A stretch of 64,000 nt of DNA, taken from NCBI GenBank assembly GCA_015178975.1, contig WHVD01000041.1:124001-188000 (forward strand), written 5' to 3'. The translations under genes and the position numbers were made by a program. Each line of letters begins with the position of its first letter. The first letter of the stretch is position 1. Source of the stretch: Hysterangium stoloniferum. Lineage: Eukaryota; Basidiomycota; Agaricomycetes; Hysterangiales; Hysterangiaceae. This document shows, one piece after another, positions 42,580 to 54,054 of this stretch. Below the pieces are notes generated by a model. It worked only from the letters and a program-made list of their open reading frames with translations. It was not told where the DNA came from and searched no databases.

Positions 42580-44195
42580 TTATGAATACATAAGGTCAGC
42601 AAGGTAGTAATCACTATTCACCTCGTTCATATTAAACTGAAGTTGTTGCTGCTTGTTTTCCTCAAATTCACCGAGCGGCAGCTCGCATGCGTAAACGTAC
42701 GTACCCTCCCATCGGCCCGTCAAGACCTGGCGATCCCGGGCGGATTCCGCTTCGCGCCTTTTCGGGCCTACTATAACCAGGCGCCACTCGACACCGCTTT
42801 TGTGATTCATGATTTTGGAAACCTCGTTGAGGCCCTTGGTCGCAGAACCATGAGAAGCACTTATCGTGAACTGTAGTGCCCAAACAACGTTGCCAGAGCG
42901 AATGAGAGCGTCGACACCGCTGAAGTTGGGCTTCAGAGGTCGCCAGTAGAAGTTGAACGGCGGCTGGATGGTTTGCAGTGCGGTCGTGCCTGATATCATC
43001 CTACTGGGGGTAGGAATTGGGTGCGGGTTTGGGTCACCGGGGAGATATCCTTGAAGTGACGCGGGAATCGGGCCAGAGAAGCAGACGTGGCCGTAATTTT
43101 CAAAGAGCCATCCCGCGGCGCTGCGTAGAGACGGATGACCGCTGAGCAACGAGAAGAAACTGTATTGTTGGGCTGCCGTCTGGCCAGAAACGGCTACGCC
43201 AAGGGTCCTGGCCAAAAATGGCGTCGGGATATACAGAACAGGCACTCGCGAGATCGGATTGCCAGGCCTGACAGTGAATATCTTCGAGGAAATGTTGGAA
43301 CTGAAATCCAGGTTTTCGAGATCCAAAAAAACTGATGGGAAATGGCTTGCAAGTGTGACGGCCCCCTTTTGCACATCATCAAGGTATGTCTCCTCCTTTG
43401 TCGGCTTGATAAGAAGGTCGATGATGATCCTGGGGTTCGGCCCATATTTCTCAGCAAGGGCCACACCATCCTCAACATCGAACCCGGAAACAATACTGAT
43501 ACGAATGTCTCAGTGGAATGACGGTGTGTAGATGAGATAATACCTCATACAACAATGTTCGAAGCTCCTCCAACGACCATATGTCCATGATGTACATGTC
43601 AGCGCTAAGGCGCTTTACCCAATCCTTCCAACGATGAGAAGACGGCGAGCTCGTGTGTATGACGTGTGCCCGTGGACTTTGGAAGGCGCTGCAAGGCCAG
43701 AGCACTTCACCCCAGGAATCGGAAAGTGCCCAGGCGCCCTTTGGAATGTAATCGGCAAAAGATGTCTTTCCCGAATGCACACTTACGCCGTTCATACTGA
43801 AGAGGACGAATTCATCGGCGTCGATCTGAAGAGCGACGGGTTCCTGCTCTTCGAGTCGACGGAACAGAAGGTACAACAAGAACAGTGATTTTCCTGTCGA
43901 GTTAGATTAGTTGATGCTTTAGGAGTGGTCGATCCGACGCACCGATTCCTGGTTGACCTGTCACTAGAAAGGCAGATCTGCGCTGTCCCTCCTTATGCGT
44001 ATCCGCGAGAATGGTGTCGTAAGCGAGCTTATACTCCTCACGAATGAGGAGGATGTTAGGGGGGCGATAGTTTGGTGGAATGTCAACGAGTGTGAGGTCG
44101 ACAGTCGAGTAGCTCTTTCCAGCCACGCTGATGATGCTGACCCTGTCTCGACCCCAAAAGTGTTCGTGAAGACTTTTATAGGTTTTGTTAGACAT
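42580..44195 (-). CDS. Crinkler/RHS-type P-loop ATPase with C-terminal REase-like domain
   Basis: Three exons (44,195-43,943; 43,893-43,551; 43,495-42,580) with introns of 49 and 55 bases give 503 residues in perfect frame. The start is the first ATG of the only frame that splices through. Walker A is GQPGIGKS at about 80-87, split by intron 1, followed by LFLLYLLFRRLEEQEPVALQ, the typical next segment in fungal Crinkler-like and trypanosome RHS-like proteins. The C-terminal half reads GVDALIRSGNVVWALQFT, the Asp...Gln-x-Thr pattern of the REase-type nuclease fold in that class. Members couple an ATPase to a nuclease; some act as secreted effectors, others are linked to genome conflict. No signal peptide and no classical Crinkler LFLAK leader are visible, so it probably acts inside the producing cell. 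It is flanked by retroelements on both sides. It looks intact. Confidence 0.8.
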
Positions 44196-44411
44196 GTCGT
44201 TGTTGACTGAAGCGGAAGGCGGGAAGAATAAACTTGGTAAGCAGCAGTTTCCGCCGTACGTCCCCTCTGATGAGTTACATTGAAACGCCGATTAGAATGG
44301 TCCTTGTTCGTCTTCACAGTTGGGGTCTAAATTTAGAGTATCAGAATGTGTGGAACACATAAAATATTTCCCAAAATATTGAATGTTTGAAGATGTTAAT
44401 ATGTCAAAACT
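44196..44411. other. 5' flank of the ATPase-nuclease gene
   Basis: About 200 bases, likely the promoter and 5' UTR. No clear TATA box. It runs directly into a tandem repeat. Confidence 0.4.
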
Positions 44412-44600
44412 TCCCACAACGGAAGCAATTGTGCCTCCGCGGGAGCAAATTGTCTGCTACTGGAATCCATTTTGCACCTCGGAAGCCATTTAAGTAGCGT
44501 GGGAATCTGGTTGCCGCACGGGAATAAATTTGCCAGATGCGGCAGCACAGTTCGGTTATTTCTACCGGCGCGGGAGCATTTCTGACGCCAGCTCACAGAA
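44412..44600. repeat. Degenerate short tandem repeat, about 20-26 bp period
   Basis: Seven or eight imperfect units alternate a GC-rich patch and an ATTT core, for example CGCGGGAGCAAATTGTCTGC, GTGGGAATCTGGTTGCCGCA and CGGGAATAAATTTGCCAGATG. Unit borders drift, so this is an old minisatellite or part of a structured repeat. Confidence 0.55.
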
Positions 44601-44654
44601 ACATTGAAAAATCCCTGGAGGTGGGCTACAAGTATTTCCGGGAAAATGCCAATA

Positions 44655-44790
44655 AAATCAGAAATAATTACAATAAAATACAAAACAATAAAACAATAAA
44701 ACAAAATAAAATACAATAAATTAAATTAAAATACAACCAATCAAATAAAATACAATAAATCAACATAAAATACAATAAATCAATGTTAAG
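44655..44790. repeat. A-rich simple repeat (ACAATAAAAT units)
   Basis: The strand is almost pure A/T/C with many ACAATAAAAT and AATAAAATAC units. The strong strand asymmetry suggests a poly(A)-like origin or microsatellite growth. Confidence 0.8.
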
Positions 44791-44820
44791 AACAGAAAAC
44801 TGACTGATGTCGGTAGACCG

Positions 44821-46178
44821 ATGGGGACTGAATGGAAGGACTTGGCTTCAGCTTATATGCTGCACCCTCGCAAATTTACCATTGTGTGTCCTTAAATTTC
44901 GGGCAGGTGGTAAACTAGTCCTGTCAAATAATCCTCTCGGTAAGTCACCAATCAGAAGCCAAAGGATAAGTTGAGGGTTGGAATGAAGGGTCGGAAACTG
45001 GGAGTTGGAAACCGAGAGTGTATATGCACAAGCAGAGGTGGAGAGTGGGATATTTTAGAGCCAGTTGTTTAGGGGTGTTCTGAGTCAATATTCTGATTGC
45101 CTTGTAGCTACATTACAGTTGGACTTATGTAAATACTAGTTATTGGTGTCTTGAAATACTAACTAAGGTAAAAGTGGGAATGTCCAATTAGTGACAAATA
45201 AACTTGACTAGGAACTGGAAGGTTACAATAAGATTGGAGGCCATGATTAACTGAGAGTGGAATTACAAGAAAAGGGAATAGTCCAAGAGCTACAAGTATA
45301 TACAGGCATACATATGTGAAACATGGAGTAGAACAGATGTTACGACTGGACAATCCTGCCAGACTCCGGGCACTAACCTGTACGCCACCATGCCCTACAC
45401 GCACCAATTGCCTGTTTATAGGAATTCCCACCTGGACTCCGTACGTCAAGACTTGTTATGTTCGACCTTATTACGACACATATCAGTCACCGGACTTCCC
45501 CCCGACTCCATCTCTGTCTATGTCCATCTTCGTCCCACGCATCAGTCACTGGATCCTGCTCAGAATCCCGTCACTGCTCTAAGTGAGCCCCATTCCTGTT
45601 TTAGTCAAATGACCTGTCACGATTTGGACTCCGCTCCCGCTCCGTTTCCTGTTATGGGTTATGCTTTGTCACGATTCAGACTCCACTCCATTCCGTCCCA
45701 TTCCTAACACAAATTCAGTGTTTACTATTCCCGTTTTATGTTTTGCTCGCTTCATTTCATTATTACTGGATTCGGTATGACATTTAGTACACGGTCTATT
45801 TAAACTGGCAGATGTTGTACATACAATCCAGGCAGAAAATTAGCTTAGATTCCCCCCAGTAATCTAATCCATTTTCCGCTCTAAACCCTTGCTTGATTCA
45901 CATTGCTCTCACTAGTCAGAGCCCACAGGCTCCAGCGCATCTACCTCTCTCAACTATCTCGACTTACGACCCACGACCTCCGACCTACAACCTACGACCC
46001 ACGAACCCTGCCCAGGCTCCCTGGGATTCCCGTCCACCTGTTCGAAATTGGACAACATGATCTAGTGAGGGCATAGCCTATAAGCTGAAGCCAAGTCCTA
46101 CCGGATATCCCGTGGGTTTCTCTGGAGACCCACCCTGTACATATCCTAACAACAGATCTTGGTAATAAAAGGGGACGT
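44821..46178. repeat. LTR-like repeat family C, interrupted by a family A solo LTR
   Basis: The flanks 44,821-45,337 and 46,152 to about 46,178 join into one sequence that matches 392-720. A TATA module copy lies at 44,845-44,864. The start is not sharply defined because the A-rich tract precedes it. Confidence 0.6.
45338..46151. repeat. Solo LTR, family A (814 bp), target duplication ACAGA
   Basis: The ends are TGTTACGACT and TATCCTAACA, inverted relative to the 37.8 kb copy. ACAGA flanks both sides (45,333-45,337 and 46,152-46,156). It sits inside family C, and the filled and empty versions can both be read in this window. Confidence 0.92.
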
Positions 46179-47930
46179 ATGTCAGGAACCGGAAAACCCG
46201 CTGGCCTCCAGGCTCCCAGACCCCGTCCCACATGCTCCTGACCCTCTATATTGTATAGTTACAATTGGAGTTCCCACCAGAGCCTGCATGTCAACTTGTT
46301 TATGCCTGACTCTCTGTATGCACCCCACCCTATCTGCCCCCAACTTGACACCTTCTGTTATGACCCGGAATCCATCAGACTCCGCCCTTTGATATTTAAC
46401 TTCATTACATGTTCTTGGTCATCTCCCAAACTGGACTCTGACTGGACTCCTGGGACCTGCATGTCAACCCTATATGCACCAGTTGTCAGACTCCACTGGA
46501 CTTGCACCTCAACCTGTCTATATCTGACACTGTGTCATATACACCAGTCACTGGACCCTGACTGGACTCCCCAGAACCCCTTTAACAGAGCCCCATTCCT
46601 GTTATGGTCTAATGACCTGTCATGATTCGTTCTCCCTGTTAGGATACGTACAGGGTGGGTCTCTGGAGAAACCCATGGGATATCCGGTAGGACTTGGCTT
46701 CAGCTTATAGGCTGTGCCCTCACTAGATCGTGTTGTCCAATTTCAGACGGGCAGATGGGAATCCCAGGAGTCCGGGCAGGGGTCGTGGGTCAGGGGTCGT
46801 AGGTTGGAGGTTGGAGGTCGTGGGTCGTGAGTCAAGATTGGTGAGGGAGATAGATGTGCCGGAGCCCGTGGGCTCCAACTTGTGTGAGCGGTGTAATTCA
46901 GTAGGAGTTTAGAGCAGAAAATGTATTAGATTACTGGGGGGAATCTAAGCCAATTTTCTGACTGGATTGTATGTACAACATCTGCCAGTTTAAATAGACT
47001 GTGGAGTGAATGTCATACTGAATCCAGTAATGATGAAACAAAATGAGCAAAACATAAAATGGGAATAGTAAACACCAAATTGGTGTTAGGAATGGGACAG
47101 AACGGAGCGGAGTCCGAATAGTGACAAATCATAAACCATAACGGGAAATGGGGCAGGAGCGGAGTCCAAATTGTGACAAGTCATTTGACTAAAATGGGAA
47201 TGGGGCTCTGTTAGAGAGGTGATGGGTTTTCTGAGTGGGGTCCAGTGACTGATGCGCGGGATGAGGATGGACATAGACAGAGACAGAGTCTGGTGGGTTT
47301 TCCGGTGACTGAAACACAACATAACGAAGTTGAACGTAGACAAGTCTGATGTACGGAGTCCAGTGGGTTTTCTGGTGAACTGACAATGGGTGCGTATAAG
47401 TTAGTGCCCGGAGTCTGGCAGGATTTCCGGTCATAACACTCCCCTCCCATTCCATTCCATCCCTAATTCCCAGTTTAGTATTTACTTGTTTCATTTTATG
47501 TTTAATAGTTCTGCCCCTCATTAATACTGGATTTGGTATTATTACATTTCACAGTCTATATAAGTCTCCTATATTCATGTACTTAGAATCCAGTTTGAAT
47601 CTTGAACAAGTTACACCCCTGATCCAGTCTCTAGTCCTCTTGTCTGTCTGCACGCTCGATTCCTGGAACTCCCACGGGAACTCTGGAATCTACATCTTCC
47701 TGTATGTATTCTGTCAGCTCGAATGGACACCCAAATGAGTGTATGAGGGTGCAGCCCATAAGCTGAAGCCAAGTCCATCTCAACAGTACCACACACTTCT
47801 GGTAATTATTCTGATACCACACTCCCTTGTACTAATATCCCTGGAAACTCCCCCAGACTTATTACCTGGGGACTCTGTGGGACAATTCCCAGAAGAAAGT
47901 GTGTGACTGTTAAGAGTTGTGCATGGAGTT
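46179..47930. repeat. LTR family B, interrupted by a family A solo LTR
   Basis: It starts TGTCAGGAACCGG. The flanks at 46,179-46,636 and 47,439-47,930 join across the CTCCC duplication and match the copies at 37.5-39.0 kb (reverse) and 50.1-50.9 kb. Confidence 0.65.
46637..47438. repeat. Solo LTR, family A (802 bp), target duplication CTCCC
   Basis: The ends are TGTTAGGATA and GGTCATAACA. CTCCC lies on both sides (46,632-46,636 and 47,439-47,443). Orientation is as at 37.8 kb. No internal sequence remains. Confidence 0.92.
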
Positions 47931-47934
47931 TATT

Positions 47935-48470
47935 GGAGGGTTTCTGGAGAAACTCACAGGAAAGCCAGTAGGACTTGGCTTCAGCTTATAGGCTGTGCCC
48001 TTGCGAGATTGTGTCATCCAATTTTGGATGGGCAGACGGGAATCCCGAGGAGTCCAGGAGTAGTTGGAGGTTGAGAGGTTGGGTGGTGATGAGTTGGAGG
48101 TCGAGTGATAGAAGGGTCAGAGCCTGTGGGCTCTGACGAGTAAGAGCGGTGTGTTTCAAGGAGGAGATTAGAGTGGAAAATGTACTTGAGATTACTGGGG
48201 GAAATCTAAGCTGATTTTCTGACTGGATTGTATGTACAACATCTGCCAGACTATATAGACTGTGGAATGAATAACATACCAAATCCAGTAATAATGAAAA
48301 CTAAACTAGAAAATGTGAAACAAGATAAATAAACACCACACTTGGTGTTAGGAACAGAATGGAGTGGAGTGGAGTCTGAATTGTGACAGGTCATAAAACC
48401 ATAATGGGAATGGGGTGGGAGTGGAGTCCAAATTGTGACAGGTCATTTGACCATAACGGGAATGGTGTGA
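47935..48470. repeat. LTR family A, truncated and worn
   Basis: It aligns with the first two thirds of family A in the same orientation as the 46.6 kb copy but is more diverged and ends near 48,470 where family D sequence begins. It carries a TATA module at 47,978-47,997. Confidence 0.7.
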
Positions 48471-48755
48471 CCCTTTACCTTATGACTCTTAGTAATTTGG
48501 ACCTCCAGTCAATTGAGCTATGTAAGTGTTAATCTTCATTCCTATCATACTATCCACTCTGTTTGAAATACTGGAGCACACTAACAGTTTGTGTGAGGGT
48601 GAAACACATAACTTGAAGCCAAGCTCCACTACATTTATAGAGTTGGACTTCCCAACTAGTACAATCTCTATTGTCACCCCCCTGATTGACTCAGTCTACC
48701 TGCATCAGCCTCTCTGACTTCAAGCCCCCACCCCCAGTTTGGCTTAGATCTTAAC
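48471..48755. repeat. LTR family D, fragment
   Basis: Second copy of the sequence at 37,195-37,455. It ends in GGCTTAGATCTTAACAG and holds a weak TATA module at 48,600-48,619. Confidence 0.6.
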
Positions 48756-49245
48756 AGTATATTTGAACTCATACTCACTAACTGTTATTCTCTGAGCATG
48801 AACCCTTTTGATGCTAGACAAGATGCTATCAGAAGGGTAACTCTTTATACTACTGATTGACAATATGTCAGATCCCCACTGACATCACTTCCTGACTATG
48901 CTTCCAATGCTCTGCCCGGACCCTGTGCACATCATCTCTGTCTATCTCCGACCCTGTTCCATGCATTAGTCACCAGACTCCACCCAGCAAACCTGTCTGC
49001 ACTCTAACTGAGCCCCATTCCCGTTATGGTCAAATGACCTGTCACATTTCAGACTCTGCTCTGCTCCATTCTGTTCCTAACACCAAATTTGATGTTTACT
49101 TATCTCGTTTTATGATTACTTGTTTGAATCTCATTATTACTGGATTTGGTATTGCATACATTCTAAAGTCTATATAACCTAGCTAATGTTGTACATACAA
49201 TCTGTCAGAAAATCAACTAAGTTTTCAGACTAAATCCTCCCCTAG

Positions 49246-49808
49246 TGTTAAGTGCCGTGTCAGGAACTTATTCCGGAACTATCGGGAAGTCACCGGGAAG
49301 TCGGAAACTCGTGGATAGGGTCAGGACGTCGGCTTCAGCTTATGTGCTGCGCCTCTACGCAAACGCTCAATGTCCTTAATTTCGGAAGTGAACTAACGAC
49401 GGAAGATATGGATATTCAGAGTTCCGAAGAGTTCCGAATATCGAGCGTACAGAAAGATGGGAGGAGGAATAAGAAACTAAGTCGATATCAGATCTAAAGT
49501 AAAGTACAAATTCGTGGAAACTAATATAAGTCTACTCGTTATTGTACTACAAACTGAGACCATAATAAGACGGAAACGGAAGTGTTCTTAAAACGGAAAT
49601 ACAATAAGACATATTAGGAAGACAATATTCCGAGACGGGAATACAACAACAAATGAGTGAATACTTGTCAACGGACAAATTACCAAATGCGGAACAAACA
49701 AAGAACGCGGATGATACGGTAACTATGATGTTCCGTAGTCGGATATCGGATATCGAAGGTGGGAGATCGGAAGTCGGATATTGAAACATCCGGGAACGGG
49801 TCGTAACA
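49246..49808. repeat. Solo LTR, family E (563 bp), target duplication CCTAG
   Basis: The ends are TGTTAAGTGC and GGTCGTAACA, with CCTAG on both sides (49,241-49,245 and 49,809-49,813). Other family E pieces lie at 17.2 kb and 27.8-28.6 kb. It is inserted inside an older LTR. Confidence 0.9.
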
Positions 49809-49990
49809 CCTAGTTACTTTACATACCTGCTCCATCTCCATCTCACGATGCTCGACCTCATCAGAGCCTGTGGGCTTTCTGACTGGTCCTTCAACCTCTG
49901 ACCTATTGACCTCTGACCAATCATCTACACCTGGACTCCCCAGGTTTCCTGTCCACCCATCTGAAGTTGGACATGACAATCTCACGAGGG

Positions 49991-50010
49991 TGCAGCCTAT
50001 AAGCTGAAGC
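49991..50010 (+). promoter_or_regulatory. Shared LTR TATA module
   Basis: TGCAGCCTATAAGCTGAAGC, identical over 20 bases to the copies at 312-331 and 37,815-37,834 although the surrounding LTR is strongly diverged. Confidence 0.45.
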
Positions 50011-50069
50011 CAAGTCCTACCAGAATATCTGTGGGTTTCTCTGGAAACCCTTTGCTAAGCTTTGCACAA

Positions 50070-50878
50070 CCCTTAACATGGACCCAGACATCAACCTGCT
50101 TATACCTGACTCTCTGTGTTTCATGTACCCATCACTCGACTCTGACCAGACTCCCAGAACCCCTCTAACAGAGTATAGAACCCTGCTCCTGTTATGGTCC
50201 CATGACCTGTCATGATTTGTCTGTGTCTCTTGCACCAGTCCTTGGACTCTCCCAGACCTGCACATCAACCTGCTTATACCCAACTCTCTGTGTCTCATGT
50301 ACCCATCACCAGACTCTGACCAGACTCCCAGAACCCCTCTAACAGAGCATAGAACCCCACTCCCATTATGGTCTAATTACCTGTCATGTTTTGGACCCCA
50401 CCCCCATTCCATTCTGTCCCTAATACCTAGTTTGGTATTTCCTTGTTTCATTTTATGTTTAATAGTTCTGCCCCTCATTAATACCAGATTTGGTATTATT
50501 ACATTTCACAGTCTATATAAGTCTCCTATATTCATGTACTTACAATCCAGTTTGAATCTCAAACAAGTCACACCCTCAAACTAGTTACACCCTGGATATA
50601 TCCTGATCCAGTCTCTACTCCTCTTGTCTGTCTATATGCTCAATTTCTGGAACTCCTATGGGAACTCTGGAATCTACATCTTCCTTGTAGGGATTCTGTC
50701 AGTCAGCTTGAAATATGGACACCTGAATGAGTGTATGAAGGCACAGCACATAAGCTGAAGCCAAGTCTATCTCAGTGTTACTCTCTGGTAATTATTCTGA
50801 TACACTCCCTGTACTAATCCCCCAGAAACTCCCCAGACTTATTACCTGGGGACTCCACGGGACATTTCCCAGAAAAGG
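50070..50878. repeat. LTR family B with internal tandem duplication
   Basis: The right half matches 47,444-47,930. The left half contains a tandem pair of about 175 bp (about 50,085-50,260 and 50,261-50,400, both reading CATCAACCTGCTTATACC then CAGACTCCCAGAACCCC). A TATA module copy lies at 50,741-50,760. Confidence 0.65.
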
Positions 50879-51375
50879 TGTCAGGAATAATTACTGGAAA
50901 ATCCATGGGACTTCCAGACCTTTTTTCGGAACTTAACAATTGTTTGACTCATCTTTGACAAAAGCTTTGACTCAACCTTCTATTTGACATCTTCGAAACC
51001 CTTGAAATATTCAATGAACATTCGACTTACATATATTCAACTTGTCTCATTTCAATGTCATATATGATTTCATTCTTAGGTCATAGTATAATAATAGTTT
51101 AATGAAGAAAGGCATAAAAGGGCAATGAAAGGAGCAAGGGAAGTCAGTCAGAAAATCTCACTATCATCTGTATATTAGCTTTGTATAGCCATCCAAATCT
51201 TGTATTGTCATAACTCTTTCAACATTACATCTGTGAGCATTCATGACTGGTATTAGCCTCTAACTTTATCAACAGGGTGAATTGATACTTTGTTGAACAA
51301 CCCTTCTGTATTTGGTAGAGTAGAATATATTATGATTATTATTTGACTTTATTGAAGGAAATTCAATTCATGTCA
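50879..51375 (+). repeat. LTR family F (497 bp)
   Basis: It begins TGTCAGGAAT and ends AATTCATGTCA. A partial copy lies at 28,636-28,933. A gag-like fossil follows directly on the plus strand, which is the order expected for a 5' LTR. Confidence 0.65.
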
Positions 51376-52460
51376 GTATTTTCTGACTATCAACTGTTGA
51401 TGGAGTCCAGGATGTGATCCGAGACCAGAGGTGTTAATGGTGACTCAGATTCTTGAATGGGTAGCATTGGATACTTTGCATGCTCTTCTTGAACTTCTTA
51501 AGGTTCTCAAATTGATGTGGCTTGAGGAGTAGTCGACATTGTAGCTCTTCAAGTTTCAGTTAATGGTGATACAGGAATTCTTGATGGTCTAATAGCTCTT
51601 GGTATAGGGGTAGAGGCCACAGATTGAAGTGCTGTAGTACTAGACTCTTTGGTACCCAAATCTCCTCCACCAGTTCCCTCTGATGATGAGATGCTTTGAC
51701 ATTTTGGAGATACACTTGGGAATGTATTGAAGGAACAGTTATCTACTTCAAATGACATGAAATTACTCTGAATAAGCCAGAAAAGTTTACTGCAGAAGAA
51801 CCTTCAATGTTGAAGAATTTTATCACTCAATGTGAAATGGTTTTTTGATCTTGACTGAAGTTGTATCAAAAAAACTTTGTATTTCTGGAAAACAGCTCAA
51901 GAATGGTGGCAACCTTATTTGCTGAACCCTCCAATTCCTCCTCCATCTTTCCTTGTGGATTATTTCGACTTCTTAGATGAATTATATGTATGCCCAGTTT
52001 GGAGAAATTGATGCAGAAGGAGAAGCCAAAGATAAACTTGACAATCTTCAAATGAAAACTCATCATCATGCTGCAAAGTATTCAATACAATTTACAAGTC
52101 TCACTGCTCAAACCTGATATGACAAATTTGCTTTATAACAATAAGTTTACAAGGGACTTTCAAATTGTATTAAGGACAAAATAGTGAAGCTTCAAGTTCA
52201 ATGGGAAAGTTTTACCAAATTATGAATGGCAGCCCTTCAACTCAATTCTTATTATTGGATGTGAGAAAATGAATGACAATGAGAAACAGAATCAAGTTCA
52301 ACTCCATGAAGATTTGAAAGGAAACAAATAATAATGCCTTCAACTTATCCTTCAACATCATGAATACCTTCAGCTTCAAAACTGACAACACAGACTTCAA
52401 GAATAATTAGGCCTTCAACTCAAGTGAAACAATCTTCAACATTTTTAGGAATATCTATCG
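51376..52460 (+). mobile_element. Gag fossil downstream of LTR family F
   Basis: Plus-strand pieces read SMLKNFITQCEMVF and later capsid-like text typical of Ty3/gypsy gag. It is heavily broken and old. It appears to be the start of an element whose remainder is lost. Confidence 0.6.
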
Positions 52461-52879
52461 ACCTTGATGGATCTGACGCATTTTTATTTCTTTATAAATT
52501 ATTGTTTTTATAACAAACGTAATAACTATTAATAAAAATATAACGAAAAGGGATAAAAATGATCAGTCAATTTAACCCTTCCATATTGACTGACACTGGA
52601 AAAACCCCTCTCTCCAAAAGATTTTAGGATCTGTAGTAGAGCCTTATCTTTCCTGTGACTTGTCAGAGGATGATCCAATTAAAAACTCCTGGATGTGGTT
52701 GCAGGATTTAACATCACATAGAACATGCATGTAACCAATCAATTTAAAATCCCATTCACATCCCTGAATTTGATGGAATTACAAAATGATATAGAATCTG
52801 TTAGATGGTCCACAATTGAGTTAAACTCTCCTTTGTTCTCCACATGATCAAAAGAGGCTAAATCACACTGGCTCCATGT
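52461..52879. other. AT-rich spacer between two retroelement fossils
   Basis: No open frame of note. It begins with a strongly AT-rich patch (52,480-52,550). Confidence 0.5.
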
Positions 52880-53131
52880 TTAAACTCTACAATCCCCCAT
52901 CCAAAAGGGGAGGAGGCTGTATCTTTCAACAGTAAACAGGTCACCTTGGTCATGGAGATGGTATATTGGTGCAGGGATAGGTTGAGAACAGTCCTTCAAA
53001 GGAATGGTAAACTTGATGTCAACATGTCCTAACCTTCCATCAATGCCAAAAGCTTGGATTTTCTTAGTCAATACTGAACTAAGTTGCTGGTACAACTTCA
53101 GGGGGTATACTGGGGACCTGGTTTTGATAAG
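52880..53131 (-). mobile_element. Ty3/gypsy pol scrap (pre-RT region)
   Basis: The minus-strand frame contains AFGIDGRLGHVDIKFTIPL, a block found just upstream of the reverse transcriptase in one lineage of fungal Ty3/gypsy elements. It is a short, broken remnant cut by the family A LTR that follows. Confidence 0.65.
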
Positions 53132-53946
53132 TGTTACGACCGGAAATCCCACCGGACTCTGGGCACTAACTTATACGCACCCGCACCCTATACGCACCCA
53201 TTATCAGTTTACTGGAATTCCTGCCGGACTCCGTACGTCAGGCTCGTCTACATTCATCTTTGTTACGTTGTGTTTCAGTTACCAGAAAACCCACCGGACT
53301 CCGTCTCTGTCTATCTCCGACCTCGTCCCACATGTCAGTCACCGGACCCCACTCAGTAAAACCTGTCACCTCTCTAACAGAGCCCCATTCCTGTTTTAGT
53401 CAAATGACCTGTCATGATTCGGACTCCGCTCCCACTCCGTTTCCCGTTATGGTTTATGATTTGTCACTATTTGGACTCCACTCCGTTCTGTCCCGTTCCT
53501 AACACCAATTTGGTGTTTACTATTCCTGTTTTATGTTTTGCTTGTTTCGTTTCATTATTACTGGATTTGGTATGACATTTACTCCACAGTCTATTTAAAC
53601 TGGCAGATGTTGTACATACAATCCAGTCAGAAAATCGGCTTAGATTCCCCCCAGTAATCTAATACATTTTCCGCTCTAAAACCCTACTTGAATTACACTG
53701 CTCACACTAGTCAGAGCCCACGGGCTCCAGCACATCTATATCTCTCACTAATCTCGACTCACGACCCACAACCTCTGACCTACAACCTCTCGACCACGAC
53801 CCCCACCCAGACTCCCAGGGATTCCCTTCCACTTGTCTGAAATTGGACAACACGATCTAGCGAGAGCGCAACCTATAAGCTGAAGCCAAGTCCTACCGGA
53901 TATTCCGCGGGTTTCTCCAGAGACCCGCCCTGTACATATCCTAACA
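53132..53946. repeat. Solo LTR, family A (815 bp), target duplication ATAAG
   Basis: The ends are TGTTACGACC and TATCCTAACA, in the same orientation as the 45.3 kb copy. ATAAG flanks both sides (53,127-53,131 and 53,947-53,951). It is inserted in an old gypsy remnant. Confidence 0.92.
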
Positions 53947-54054
53947 ATAAGCTTTCTATCACATTGGCTATCCTGGTCACCATGGATTCTACATATATAA
54001 ATCCACTGTAGTTGTAGTTACTAGGCAATCAGAATATCAACTCAGAACACCCAC

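Larger units (their letters stand above)
48880..50060. repeat. Diverged family A-like LTR, interrupted by a family E solo LTR
   Basis: The pieces 48,880-49,245 and 49,809-50,060 follow family A in the inverted orientation (shared ACCTGTCA, AATCTGTCAGAAAATC and TATA module text) but are clearly older than the four complete copies. Confidence 0.6.
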
